Notes: a model not told the origin generated them from the letters alone. 64,000 nt of DNA from Anastatus disparis (GCA_017163975.1 JAFFSR010000345.1:72001-136000); one strand, 5' to 3'. Shown: positions 34,229 through 45,877, counted from the stretch's first letter. Numbers and translations: made by a program.

Positions 34229-36475
34229 ATGTATTTTGATGCAGTGGCAAAAACGATGGGAATAAGTCTAAGCGATCAGTTAGAACCGGGACCCGACCTA
34301 TTAGAATCGCTGCCGGGTATCCTATTACGATTTCGTCAGTTCGCGATTGCTTTGAAATCTGATCAAGGATATGTTCCTACGAATAAAAATAAGAAAAGAG
34401 GATCGCGCAACGCAACGATTCTTGTGGCGAGGATCGGATAGGATTAGAGAACCGGAAATATATGAAATGGAGTGTTTAATTTTTGGTGCTAAATCCTCTC
34501 CGGCGAGCGCGATATATATTAAAAACAAAATGGTGGCAGAGTTTTCGGATAGCAAACGCGAGGTATCGGAAAGTTTCGTGCGAAATAGCTAAATGGACGA
34601 CATTTTGATTAGCGTAAAAACCAAGAATGAGGCAATTGAAATAATGCGCGACGTAATAGAAATAAATGCCAAGGCCGGTTTCAAAATGCATGAGTGGACT
34701 AGCGATTCGCCGCGCGTGTTAAAGACTATTCATTGTGAACAGGCTTTAGAATATCAAATTAGAAGTAGATTATTGGACAAAGGGAAAGAGCGAGTGTTAG
34801 GATTGCATTGAGTACTTTTGCGGATAAATTAAAGTTCGATATAAACTTGTCAAAAATACCATCTGATATCGCAAGCGGAGTAAGGAATCCTACTAAGCGC
34901 GAAGTTTTAAGCATAATTATGTCGATTTTCGACCCCTTCGACTTTCTCGCACCGTTCGTCGTGAAGTCGCGGATCCTGATGCAACAAATATGCCTAAGCG
35001 GGGTCCGATGGGACGACGAAATTCGCGACGAAGAAAACGTAGATTGGCAAAAATGGCTAACCGAATTGAATGACATACGTCAGTTTAGCATACCTCGTTG
35101 CATAACCCCGTTCGCAAATCAACATAAGGAGGCAAGACTTCACGTTTTCTGTGATGATAGTCTGAAAACCAACTCCGCAGTGGCTTACACAAGGTTCGAT
35201 CAGGAAATGGCGAAGATTGGCGAGTCTCAAATACACACTACGCTTGTGGCCGCGAAGTGTCGGGTTGCGTCGCTCAAACCGATGACCATACCACGCCTTG
35301 AGCTACAGGTGGCGCTTTTAGGAGTTAATGTCGCGAAGAGCGTTTCGGATGATTTGGACGTCAAGATAAATAAACTCGTTTTTTGGAGCGACTCCATAAC
35401 GGTAATCAGATAGATCCAGTCTGAGCCGCGATTAAAGCAAATGTTTGTTGCGAACCGCTTAGGGCAAATAAATAAGTTAAGCGATAATGCCGAGTGGCGC
35501 TGGGTTCCGTCAGCACTAAATCCCGTGGATGCCGCGACGAGATGGTCGAGTAGGTATCGAAAGTCCAATGAACGTTGGTTATTGGGTCCGGAATTTTTAA
35601 AGCAGGATGAATCTCAGTGGCCTGTGAACAAATCGTTACCACGCGAGGTAAAAAGAGAAATAGACAGAGTAGAAATTCGCAAAAGCTTGGTATTGGCAGC
35701 CGTAGCTCACGAACCACTTAGAGTTAGTTTTGACACCAAGTGCCTAGAATAAAATGGTTTGTTAATTACTGCGCAACACGTGCGTTCGGCTGTAAACTGG
35801 TGGACAAGAAGGCCGCAAACAAACATTTCGGTAGACAGTATAGAACAGGCAAAAAAATTTTGGTACCGCTAGATCCAGTCAGATAGTTTTAGCGCGGAGA
35901 TAAAAGCCTTAAATAAAAGGAGTCCATTACTTAAGGGAAGTAAATTACGGAAGTTAACGCCATATTTAGATGCCAAAGGACTTCTACGCGCACAGGGACA
36001 GGTAACTGGTTCGTTGAATTTTATATTTAATAACGACCCAATTATACTTGACGGTAACCATCCGGCGACCAAGATCAAGAACAACAAGAAGGTTATTAAT
36101 AAAACACGACAAGCGTTCTACATTACGAAATTACAAAAAGTATTACTAACGATTAGCGAGAAATGCGTTACTTGCCGTATACGGAGAGCTAAGCCTCACA
36201 CGCCACTTATGGCACCTTCACCAGCAAGATGTCTAGCTTACAGGGAAAACCCTTTCAGCCATTGTGGCTTAGACTATTTCGGACCCCTGCTGGTAAAGAT
36301 TGAGCGTCGACGGAAAAAGCGTTGGGGGGCTTTATTTACGTGCCTTGCTACATGAGCGGTGCACTTGGAATTAACACATAGATTAAACTCGAGTTCCGCG
36401 ATCATGGCAATTCAAAGAATGGCAGCACGCAGGGGATGGCCGAAAGTGATTTACAGTGACAACGAAACGAATTTT
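34229..36475 (+). pseudogene. pol: BEL/Pao pol: reverse transcriptase, RNase H and integrase remnants
   Basis: The order of pieces is: the RT N-terminal side with PDLLESLPGILLRFRQFAIA (34270-34350); a frame change near 34371; FLRIKIRKEDRATQRFLWRG; and LIFGAKSSPASAIYIKNK. Next comes the catalytic box reading S-stop-MDD, so the Tyr of the usual Y-x-DD is a stop codon at 34590. A Pao-type connection with SIFDPFDFLAPFVVKSRILM (34920-34980) and an RNase H-like region with CDDS and TIPRLELQVALLG follow. A stop occurs near 35411. The integrase has an H...H...CVTC finger and two acidic catalytic positions (GLDYFGP, about 36270; YSDNETNF, about 36453-36475). The third (Glu) is lost in the deletion. 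Reverse transcription and integration are both abolished in this copy. Confidence 0.88.
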
Positions 36476-36814
36476 CGCACTCTGCTGTGGGAATAGTTCC
36501 CTGGTAAAAATGAGAGTGTTGCGAGTGCAAGATTGCTTACGGTCGCAGTTTATCGTCGACCAATCCGAGATCGCGAGAGTAGGAAACTTGCCTAAGATGT
36601 GGAAAGTGACGCGAGCATTATTATAATTATAAAGGGAGGGGGGAGCGTAGATCGAAGAGTAGAGGGGAGGGCGCGTGACGAGAGAGGAAGATCGCGTTCA
36701 TGGGTTAGTACTCATCGCACCGCCTTAGCGTTCGCTTGGATCCAAAGAGTGTAGTGATATTTGTTGAAATAAAGATTTGATTTAAAAAATTAAATATCGT
36801 TTTGATTGCTAACA
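36470..36814 (+). repeat. Truncated 3' LTR of the BEL/Pao element
   Basis: Matches the last ~345 bp of the 5' LTR. It starts directly in integrase coding sequence, with AATTTT-GC shared by both partners at the junction. Confidence 0.9.
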
Positions 36815-38317
36815 AACTCAGAAAAGCAATTATTTATGCAGGAAAAGCTTTTGAATTTAAACTTACAGAAGACTTTTACGTTGATGGTTTTTACCGCCTA
36901 GCGTTCATGTATCTTTGAGTAAAAATGGCATCATGTTTGAATTTCAAGAGTGTTGTGTGCATGGATGGCCCAGATGTTTCGTGAAATATTGTGAAAAAAT
37001 GGCTCACCGTAGAACATTTAGCAAAGCATTTGAAAATATTTATAGAAAAATTGAGAAAATGAAATAATGTGGATATGAAGTACGTGAAATGTTAGAATGC
37101 ACATTTGACAAGACAGATAAAGCAGAAAATTTAAAAATAAATCAATGTTACGAATTCTTTAATATCTCAGGCATGTTTAAATCCACGGGATGCTTTCTTT
37201 AGCGGAAGAACAAAGGATAACATAGCTCATTATAATATAGGAGCTGGTGAAAAAATAAAAATAAAATGTTGAACATTCTCGTTTCTCTGTTGGTGAAGAG
37301 TGCAATGAGCTTACGAATGAAGATAATAATTTACCACGAGATTGGTTTTTACTTGTGTTACCCATAAAGATGCATGGTCGTTTACTATTTGCGCTTTGCC
37401 GCCCATGTTGTGAGGAAAGACGTCTACGAAATTGTAACCACAAAAATGTCAAAGATCAGCGGAAATTGTAATTCAGCAGAACATGAATGACCGATGAGCT
37501 ACGGAAGGCAGTTGAAAATCGATTATCAAATTATTGAAATCTATACTATTTAGTATCATAAGATGACCTGCTACAATCGAAGTACAGGTACAGGCGGTCT
37601 TCCTGCGAAATACGTCACAATGAAGCTAAAATGACTGAATATATAGGACAGTATAAGAAAAATGGAGGAATACGTTTAGATAGGAACAAAATTGCAAAAA
37701 AATGCTGGAATGCACGTGGTAACAAAATTGTATCTAAACTCATTTTGAAAAAAATTTGGTCAAAGAAGTAATTTGAAACAAACAAAGGTTGTTAAATCTT
37801 GCAAAAATCTCTTAAAACTTTTATTATGTTTAGAAAAAGAAGTTCTCGAAATATTACCTGTGAACAATAAAATTTTATACGTTAATTGGCAATACATAGA
37901 AGAAGCTGTAATTCCGACAGTTTATACAAGTGCTTCTACAACAGCATATACTATTACTCAAGCACGTTTGAAACTTAATGAGCATTTAGAAAATTGTATT
38001 ATGATACAAATTCCTGTATATTTAAGTCTTGTGAAACAAATACTGGAGAATATGATCCATTCATAGGCTCCAAACTCGGTGATATAACAGACAAACTAAG
38101 ATTTTATCGTGAGAATGTGTACATTGAAAGTCTTATATCGGGAGGACCAAAATTTTATACATGCCGCTTTGTTTTACTCGATGGTCAAAAAGCAGAACAC
38201 TTTAAAGTAAAAGGGACAAGTTTAAATTTCTCAAATAGACGGAAAATTAATTTTAAAAGTGTAAAAAATTTGATTGGCAATGTGCTTATATTGATTGATA
38301 ATGTCACGTCCCTTTAA
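36815..38317 (+). pseudogene. Type-B DNA polymerase relic, C-terminal part (continuation of 31791-33000)
   Basis: Coding resumes directly after the BEL target duplication. Recognisable pieces are ECCVHGWPRCF and MLECTFDKTDKAENLK (37090-37130), NPRDAFFSGRTKDNIAHYNI (37175-37235), and HGRLLFALCRPCCEERRLRN (37373-37432). The last shows the CxxCC pattern found before the polymerase A motif neighbourhood in this family. YIGQYKKNGGIRLDRNKIAK (about 37640-37700) and, near the end, LGDITDKLRFYRENVYIESL (38060-38140) with SGGPKFY, KGTSLN and INFKSV follow. Multiple stops and shifts occur between pieces, and the DTD-type catalytic box is degraded (TNSCIFK). The gene is dead. Confidence 0.8.
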
Positions 38318-38319
38318 AT

Positions 38320-39700
38320 TTCATAATTTTCTTTTTGAATTTTTGTTTTAATAAATTAGATTTTAGGAATTAATTTTAATTTCTTTTTCTTTTACGCTTA
38401 TATACCCTTCTACATCCGAATATGTAAAAAAGCTACCCACATTATACAATTTTCAATTAGATAAAAATCTACATAACCACAGGAATATATTTAAAAAAGA
38501 AATTTAAAATATTGTTATTTTCCGTAAACCGTAATTTTAAGAAACAACTATCATTCAATGGATATAAGTCGTTTACAATAGATATACCAAACGTATGATT
38601 CCCACCAAACATTGTATACAATCGATACTGTATATATATCTATATAATGAACCTTTGCACGTATCAACTACCTTTTACACATTTTGAACACAATAGAACC
38701 TTCTGCACCAAACAAATCATTTTCTCTGCCTAAACTTTTTACACACAACATCGTTTGTACAAATGTTTGGTATGGACGGCTGTGAAAAATATTTTTATGA
38801 TACAAAAAAAAATTATTTTCTTTTTCGACGCTCGACAAATCTTACGGCGAACAACCTTTTTTTGTTTGTGTACACATTTTTAACATATGCGTATTGGAAA
38901 ATAGCCTAAGGGACCGACAATTATCTTTCGGCCAGGCAGATACCATAAAAAGTGTCTCGACGAGCTATAAAAATTGTCGCCACTAATTCGGGAAAAACCC
39001 AAACCATAAATGAAAATATTATTTTACAATTATACATAAACATTTTCTGTTACCTTTGATTATTTAAAATAAACAATTAATTAATAAAAACTCTAAAAAA
39101 CATTCATCTTTATATGTATAAGAAAATATGTATATTTTTTCATAGTCAATGTTCATTCTTAATTCAATAAAATCAATAAAACCATTTTTTTTTAGATCAA
39201 ATATGTAGACATTTATTAATACATCAATGAAATTATAATTTTTATATTAAAAGGGAAACATTTGTTTATTTACATTATACTCTCGAAGTTTCGACTCAGA
39301 TAATTATTATTAAAAATAGTAACCATATGCCTCTCTTTTTTATTTTTTTATTATAAATAATGATATGTAAACATAACACTTTCTTTTGCGCTATTTTTAA
39401 ATATATTCCTGATTAATTTTAAACTAGTTAACATAACCTTTATAATAATAATTCATACTAATGATTCACAATGCGAATCTAAAAGGATACAAAGAACACT
39501 ATCTTTTCTTTACTCTTTTAATATTTCAATAAAGTTAAATTAATATTATACACTTTTTATCCTTCATAGAAGAAACATCGTGAATGTTCTCGAATATTCT
39601 AGGATAAACTTTCTTCGATAAATAGTCATAAGTTAAAATTTATTTGTAAGATTTATATTAATGATTACTTTTTATAATTATAAATTCAAGTATTTACTTT
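38320..39700. other. AT-rich stretch with no recognised feature
   Basis: No ORF of note, no clear repeats. Possibly the former flank of the polymerase-bearing element. Confidence 0.5.
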
Positions 39701-39712
39701 AAGATATGTATG

Positions 39713-39715
<3 letters not shown>

Positions 39716-39786
<71 letters not shown>

Positions 39787-40997
39787 CCAATCCACGTCCA
39801 AAGGATAATGGCTCTGCCCAAAATTGTAGATCACCAAAAAAATCGTGTATGGGCTCAAAATTTTCGTCTTACACTCTACCTTCTTATGCGACGTGGCGAT
39901 TTTGAAAATTCAAAATGGCGGCTCTAATATGGCGGCTCAAACCTAGAGATTTCATAAAAAATTTTCGAAAATTGATTTCAATTTATTCAAATGTGATTAT
40001 ACGTATTTTTTTTATCAGAAATCAATTCAGCGTTCAATTTTACATAGGAATATAGTGTTGCACTCAAGGTAAAAAAAATTTACAATTTCATCGGAAGGTC
40101 ATATCGGGAAATAATAGTCATTTCTCGAATTACTCATTGATCAATGTTGATTAGTAAGGAAATGAAGATACTGGTAGGTAACTCAAGTCACTGAATCCAA
40201 ATCTGATATCCGCTTAACCCTACCAAGTCTCCATCAAGGTCATTTGAAAGTCAAATCGCAAATATCTTTTATTATTCGATAAGACAAGGACACCTACAAA
40301 TTTTGCGTGTCGTTGGATCCGAATCCGGGTCCGTTAGAGCGTCAAACGACGCTTTTACTGAAAAATTGCTTTTAAACTGTGGTTTCTTGGAGAACAAAAA
40401 TTTTCTGTAAGTCAATATTTAATTAATTTTTACGTAATTACGTCGTTTGACACTCAAACAGACCCCGGATTCGGATTCAGCGATACGTAAAACTTGAAGG
40501 TGTCCTAATCTTACCAAATAATAAAAGATATTCGCGATTTGACTTTCAAATGACATTAATGGAGATCTTGTAGGGTTTAGCGGACATCAGATTAGATACA
40601 GTGACTCGAGTTATCTATCAGTATCTTCATTTCCTCACTAATCAACATTGATCAATGAGTAATTCGAGAAATAACTATTATTTCCCGATATGACCTTCCG
40701 ATGACATTGTAAATTTTTTTTACCTCGAGTGTAATACTATATTCCTATGTAAAATTGAACGCTGAATTGATTTCTGATATAAAAAATACGTATAATCATA
40801 TTTGAATGAATTAAAATTAATTTTTGAAAATTTTTTATGAAATCTCTAGGTTTGAGCCGCCATTTCGAATTTTTAAAATCGCCATGTTGCAAAAGAAAGT
40901 AGAGTGTAAGACGAAAATTTTGAGCCCATACACGATTTTTTTGGTGATCTACAATTTTGGGCAGAGCCATTATCCGTTTGACGTGGATTGACTACAC

Positions 40998-41084
<87 letters not shown>
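39716..41084. mobile_element. ~1.2-kb palindromic DNA element (39781-40995) bracketed by (TA)n runs
   Basis: TA runs occupy 39716-39780 and 41000-41084. Between them the two arms are inverted copies: CAATCCACGTCCAAAGGATA against TATCCGTTTGACGTGGATTG at the ends, GGTGATCTACAATTTTGGGC and its complement, and the innermost GCGTCAAACGACG against CGTCGTTTGACAC. The loop is ~95 bp (about 40346-40439). No ORF with a recognised motif. Insertion at TA is consistent with a Tc1/mariner-like target choice. Confidence 0.85.
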
Positions 41085-41089
<5 letters not shown>

Positions 41090-41841
41090 ACATGCAATTT
41101 TAATAAATGTAATGCGTTCATACACTTAATGATTTTTATAATATTTTTTTTAATAATTTTAATAATTTTTTTACTGCGTTCTATTAGAATAAGGCAATAT
41201 GTATTAATTATTCTCTTTTTTGCGTCAATTCTTTATTTTTTTTTGTTAATATTAAGTTCAATATTTTTGTAAACTATTCTCAAAGGAAAGATACATTAGA
41301 GAGAGAAAGAAAGAGATTTTCGAGTTTTAGCGACTTCGCTTGGAAATTGCCGGACTTTGGGCCAAGGTTTCCTCCCTTTTTGGGTCCGTCCTTAACAAAA
41401 TTTTCAACAAAACTCTGCCTCTTTCGATCATTGACCAATACTTATTAATCCAATATCTTGATCTCTTCAACAACACACTCAAGTTCCCTTGGGGCAGGAA
41501 AGAAAAATAATGTGTCTTAAGAAGATACAAAACAAAATCAGTTCTCTTCAGAGCCTCAATAAGCTTACTACAAATCTTAAAACAAGTCTCTTTTTCGAGC
41601 TCTACAAGTTCATTTCGAATTCATTAAAGATTTAATATTTATTTTCGAAGATGAATTCGAAAGAGGCTTATGTTCAACGAAGCAAAAACAAGACAATACG
41701 AAAACAGAATATACTGTCCAAACTAAGGGCGACAACTTGTTAAGATAATACGCCAAAATGCATGATATTCTTTTCTCCAAAAGTTTTACAGATGAACGTA
41801 AGAAGTAACAAAGATATATGAAAATACTTTTAAAATATCTT
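41085..41841. other. No recognised feature
   Basis: Minus frame 41327-41530 and neighbours have no family resemblance I can support. Confidence 0.4.
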
Positions 41842-42651
41842 TACACTCAATTCTCGCTATAACGAGCTTCGCTATAACGAGCATTTGATAGAACGAGCAT
41901 TTTTGTCTTGTTAAAGCGAGCAAAATGCTTCCCCTTCTTCCCCCACTACTCAATCTATTTTTCTTCATGTTCTGCTCGAAAATTCGACCTGCCTCCTTAC
42001 AAACGCGCAACGAGAGTCGATGTTCCCTCCCTATTGACGCGCATTAATGTACTATTTAAATAATATATGATTTCGTGTAATGTACTATTTAAATAATCTA
42101 TAATCTTTTACAATATCTATATTTTTGTTATTATATATGTATGTTTATAATTATTTATATTTATTTATATTATTTTTTCATGTACATTTTAATTACATAA
42201 CATTAAATTAATGTGCTTTAAAAAAAATTTTATTTTTAGATGATTATTAGTAAATTTACCGTATCAACATGAAAAAAAAACATAATTACAATAAAAAACT
42301 AACTACAAAAAAAAAATTAATTCAACAATTATAAAACAAAATTAATGCTATTTTCATTGCTTTTGAAAAAAATGTCAAAAGCAATATATTTCTATATTCG
42401 AATAAATAAACGATACATACGAATAAATAAACGATTTAAACGAATAAATAAATCAAATAAACGATTTTATTTTAATGAAAATTAAACAGTTACACACGTA
42501 CAATCGATATAGTTATTGTTTATATTCGTTCAGTATTGTTTCGCTCATTATTCTAAGCATAGCATTTTTTGAGTGGTGGGGGCCCCTCTCACGCTCGTAA
42601 TAACGAGATAAATTATTCCCGACTTGCTCGTAATAGCGAGAATTGAGCGTA
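41842..42651. mobile_element. ~810-bp non-autonomous Tc1/mariner (pogo/Tigger-like) element
   Basis: Terminal inverted repeats CACTCAATTCTCGCTATAAC (left, 41844) and ATAGCGAGAATTGAGCG (right, ends 42649) are flanked on both sides by TA, the superfamily's target duplication. CGCTATAACGAGC motifs recur subterminally on both sides (41865-41910 and 42590-42640). The interior is AT-rich without a transposase. Confidence 0.75.
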
Positions 42652-43130
42652 CTTTAAGAATGTGAAACGACGAAAAAATATGAAAGATACAAAACATGAA
42701 ATCGAAGAAACGGAGGCTACATTAGCAACACCACTCTCCAATGAAATCATTCTCGAAAAAGTACCTGAAAGTTATGAACAGTGTTCACAGTTTCAACTAA
42801 ATCATTGGAAAACAAGCAGTGAAAAAAACGTCTTAATATAGGATAATACAGAACAAGCTACAGTGGAGGGTAGTGTTATTTCAAATTCGAGCATTATAGA
42901 ACTTAACTAGTTAACTCGTTAACGACGTTGTGTGGAAAAGAAAATCGGATTCAGAGCCTCCTTCTGGAATAGAACAAATTACAAGGTTCTTATCATTAAT
43001 GGAAACACCAAAAACATTCATTGATAATTCTGTTGTAATATGTAAATGTTGCGTCTTTCATTTATGTGTGTATTAGCAGCCGTTGGTAAGTGCGAATTTG
43101 ACCATACATAAGATACAGCAAATCAACTGA
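42652..43130 (+). other. Possible short decayed coding fragment; otherwise nothing
   Basis: A plus frame near 42680-42840 reads protein-like (EIEETEATLATPLSNEIILE) before stops appear. I do not recognise a family. Confidence 0.25.
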
Positions 43131-43828
43131 CCAGGAGAGTGTCTGAATTGTGGGTCACAAATCTTAAAGAAACTTTAATATAAGTACTCAGGTACCAAAA
43201 TATGAGTAAAGCCACAGCGGTACGGTCTAATGATTCGAAAAACTGAAGTTATGGACGATAATAGTCTTATTTTCGACAAAATATGAAAAAAGAACTCCTA
43301 ATTAAAGTGTAAATAATTCTGTCTAGTAATGTCTTTAATAAGTCCACAATAACTAAAATAAAAGTAGAGAGAGCAGGCTTTAATTTGCTAGTTTCCGAAT
43401 GAAAAAATAATAATTAGAACTAAAGCTATGTTTGTTTGAAGTTGAGCAGTAAGAGAGTACCAAAAATAGTCTAAATTTTGAAGGATGGTGATTTTTAGTA
43501 CTCTTTTGATGCTTAACTTTAAACAAGCATAGCTTTAGTTCTTTCTTATTATTTTTCAATTCGGAAACTAGCAAATTAAAGCCTGCTCTGTCTGCTTTCA
43601 TTTTACTTATTGTGGATTTATTAAAGACATTTTGAGACAGAATTATTTACACTTCAATTAGGAGTTCTTTTTTCATATTTTCCTAAAAATAAGACTATAA
43701 TCGTCCATAACTTCACTTTTTCGAAGCGTTAGATCGTACCGCTGTGGCTTTACTCATATTTTGGCACCTGAATACTTATCCCGAAGTTTCATCAAGATCT
43801 GTGACCCGCAACTCAGACACTCTCCTGG
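43131..43828. mobile_element. ~700-bp palindromic element, GGAGAGT termini
   Basis: The left end CCAGGAGAGTGTCTGA and right end TCAGACACTCTCCTGG are perfect inverted copies. The arms match almost throughout (ATATGAGTAAAGCCACAGCG, TATGGACGATAATAGTCTTA, AGGCTTTAATTTGCTAGTTT and complements). The centre is near 43478. No gene. Confidence 0.85.
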
Positions 43829-44199
43829 TGAAAAAGAGAGGCTCTAACTGAGAAAGTATAGTCAGTTGAACAAAGTCTAGCAATCGTAATATAGCGATTA
43901 AGACATGTTTTTTACAAAGCTATATGTAAAGTAAAACTAAGCCATTTACAATCAGATTAAATAATAATCACTGTGCCTAACCTAGAGTAAAATATATATT
44001 AACAATTGAATATCAAAAAAGGTGTTAACTTCACGATGGTTAGTGAAACCGAAGATGTGGTCGATTATAAAAGTGAAAAAATATAATTAAAAGGCAAAAG
44101 AAAAGTAAAAAATATATATAAGAGAGAAAAGAAAAAATTATTATGAATCAATAGAAAAAAGCAGAAGAAAATCGAGCAGAAAATAAGTTGAATGCGAAT

Positions 44200-44427
44200 C
44201 TTAGAGCATATACTACTGGAGGAAGCACACCTGAACAAAAAGTGTAGACGATATTGAGAGAGAGGACAATAGTTTGGGTAACCGTTTTCTCTTAGAAAGA
44301 AGTGGCGTGAACCAATCATGTGCCTGCACGAGAGAGAAAGGTGGTACCCAAACTGTCTCTCTTTCTCTTGTTCGTTCGCCTACACTCTTTTCATAAACGT
44401 GCTTCCTCCAGTAATATATGCTCTAGG
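44200..44427. mobile_element. ~228-bp MITE, copy 2 of the family at 20240
   Basis: The left end TTAGAGCATATACTACTGGA and right end TCCAGTAATATATGCTCTAG are inverted and share the terminal motif of copy 1. The interior differs in sequence but keeps the hairpin design (GAGAGAGAGGACA against CTCTCTTTCTC, GTTTGGGTAACC against GGTACCCAAAC). Minus frame 44065-44319 overlaps it and is spurious. Confidence 0.85.
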
Positions 44428-44696
44428 ATGTGAATAGATAAAAATGAATGCCATGTGATCGCCAAAAGTAAGATTAAATAATTCTTCTAAAGTTTGACAG
44501 TGCACATGTTAGAAAGATAAGCAATAATGGAAACAAGTGGATAACAAGATAAAGAAAATAATAAAAATAAGGCTTTTTAAGTGCAGTAAATAATAAATTT
44601 GAAAAATAAATTTATTCAGAAAATTGAAAAAGTGAATTCAATAAAAATATTGATAGAGTGAATTAAAAAAAAAGAATTAAAAAAGGTGAATTCACT

Positions 44697-45265
44697 AACA
44701 AGGAGAGTACCCGACCTTCGGGAAACGGATTTGGCTGAAACTGGGGGATATGATTTTTTGATGAAAAAAAATAAACCCGTGTTTTTTCTTTTCTTTGAAT
44801 AGGCACCATAGACGGAGATATAGGCATTTTTTCGAAAAAATAATGAAAAGGAGCTTTTATAAGATCTTGAATAACCAAACAACTAAGACTCTTATAAAAA
44901 AATGTACAGAAAATAAAATAAAGTACAGATTAAATTCTTTAATTTAAGCTTCGTTGCATTAAAAAAGCTTGTGTGGTTCAAAAGTTACAGGTGAATAAAA
45001 TATGCTAATGAAATAGCGTAAAAAATTGATTATATGTTACTTTATTTTATTTTACATACATTTTTTTGTTAGAGTCTTAGTTGTTTGGTTATTCAAGATC
45101 TTATAAAAGCTCCTTTTCATTATATTTTCGAGAAAATGCCTATATCTCCGTCTATGGGGCCTATTCAAAGAAAAGAAAAAACACAGGTTCATTTTTTTCA
45201 TCAAAAAATCATACCCTGCAGTTTCAGCCAAATCCGTTTCCCGAAGGTCGGGTACTCTCCTTGTA
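44697..45265. mobile_element. ~570-bp palindromic element, AAGGAGAGTACCCGACC termini
   Basis: AAGGAGAGTACCCGACCTTC (left) and GAAGGTCGGGTACTCTCCTT (right) are inverted. Arms of ~210 bp (44697-44908, 45060-45265) are near-identical, and a ~150-bp loop lies between. The same peptide (MFGYSRSYKSSFS) is therefore readable on opposite strands. It is an artefact of the palindrome. Confidence 0.85.
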
Positions 45266-45528
45266 AGAAAATTAGAAAGTGAATTTTAAAAGAGTAGTTT
45301 CAAAAGTGAACTTAGTAAGATAATTAAAAGAAAATTCAATAAAATTTGATGAAATAACTAAAAGCTGAAAACATAATTCTCAATAAAGAAGAAAGTAATT
45401 GTTTAAGAGACTGCCGTATACCGACACAGATACCTGTTTTTTCGACTCTATTTAAAATTTATTTTTTATAAAAACTAGTATTGGAAGAAGAAATTAAGAA
45501 ATGGTTTTGATGCGCTTATACGCATAAT

Positions 45529-45700
45529 AAATAGCAATATTTTCTTTGATAATAATAAATTAATTTTATCGCTTCATTTTCTAGAAAAGTTGAAATAACT
45601 TGAAAATCGTATTTTCTGCCTCTAATCTCTAATTTTATAAGTAATTCCAACTTTTCTCGAAAATGAAGCGATAAAATTAACCTATTTTTATAAAAGAAAG
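45529..45700. mobile_element. Small palindrome related to the one at 57205-57568
   Basis: TAATTTTATCGCTTCATTTT / AAAATGAAGCGATAAAATTA with AGAAAAGTTG / CAACTTTTCT form the stem. The stretch GCAATATTTTCTTT before the left arm also precedes the copy at 57305, so both are probably one family. The rest of 45266-45877 has no feature I recognise. Confidence 0.55.
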
Positions 45701-45877
45701 TATCAATTTTCCTTATACAAATCGGAATCATCTCTTTATTTCTGCCTTTAGCTGCTAGTTTTTGGGGAAAAAAATAGTTTTGCAATGACAAAAGTACAGA
45801 GGGATATGGCGGCCTCTTAAGAAAAGTTTTTCTCAAAGAATTGAGAAGAGTCCAAGTGCAGTAAAAAGAATTGATAA

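Larger units (their letters stand above)
33001..36814 (+). mobile_element. BEL/Pao LTR retrotransposon, internally deleted
   Basis: It is bounded by a perfect AACTC target duplication. It comprises a full 5' LTR (33001-33938), a primer site (TTTTGATGCTGAAACCTGGG, 33939 onward) and a pol remnant (34229-36475). Only the last ~340 bp of the 3' LTR remain. Gag and protease, the integrase C-terminus and the first ~600 bp of the 3' LTR are missing. The element lies inside the polymerase relic, so it is younger than that gene. Confidence 0.9.

Noticed and set aside
37177..37452. 91-codon minus frame
   Set aside because: Shadow of the plus-strand polymerase relic, whose motifs are recognisable in the other orientation.
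44616..45282. A conserved small protein (MFGYSRSYKSSFS) encoded twice
   Set aside because: The two copies are opposite arms of one palindrome. Identity reflects the inverted repeat, not protein conservation.
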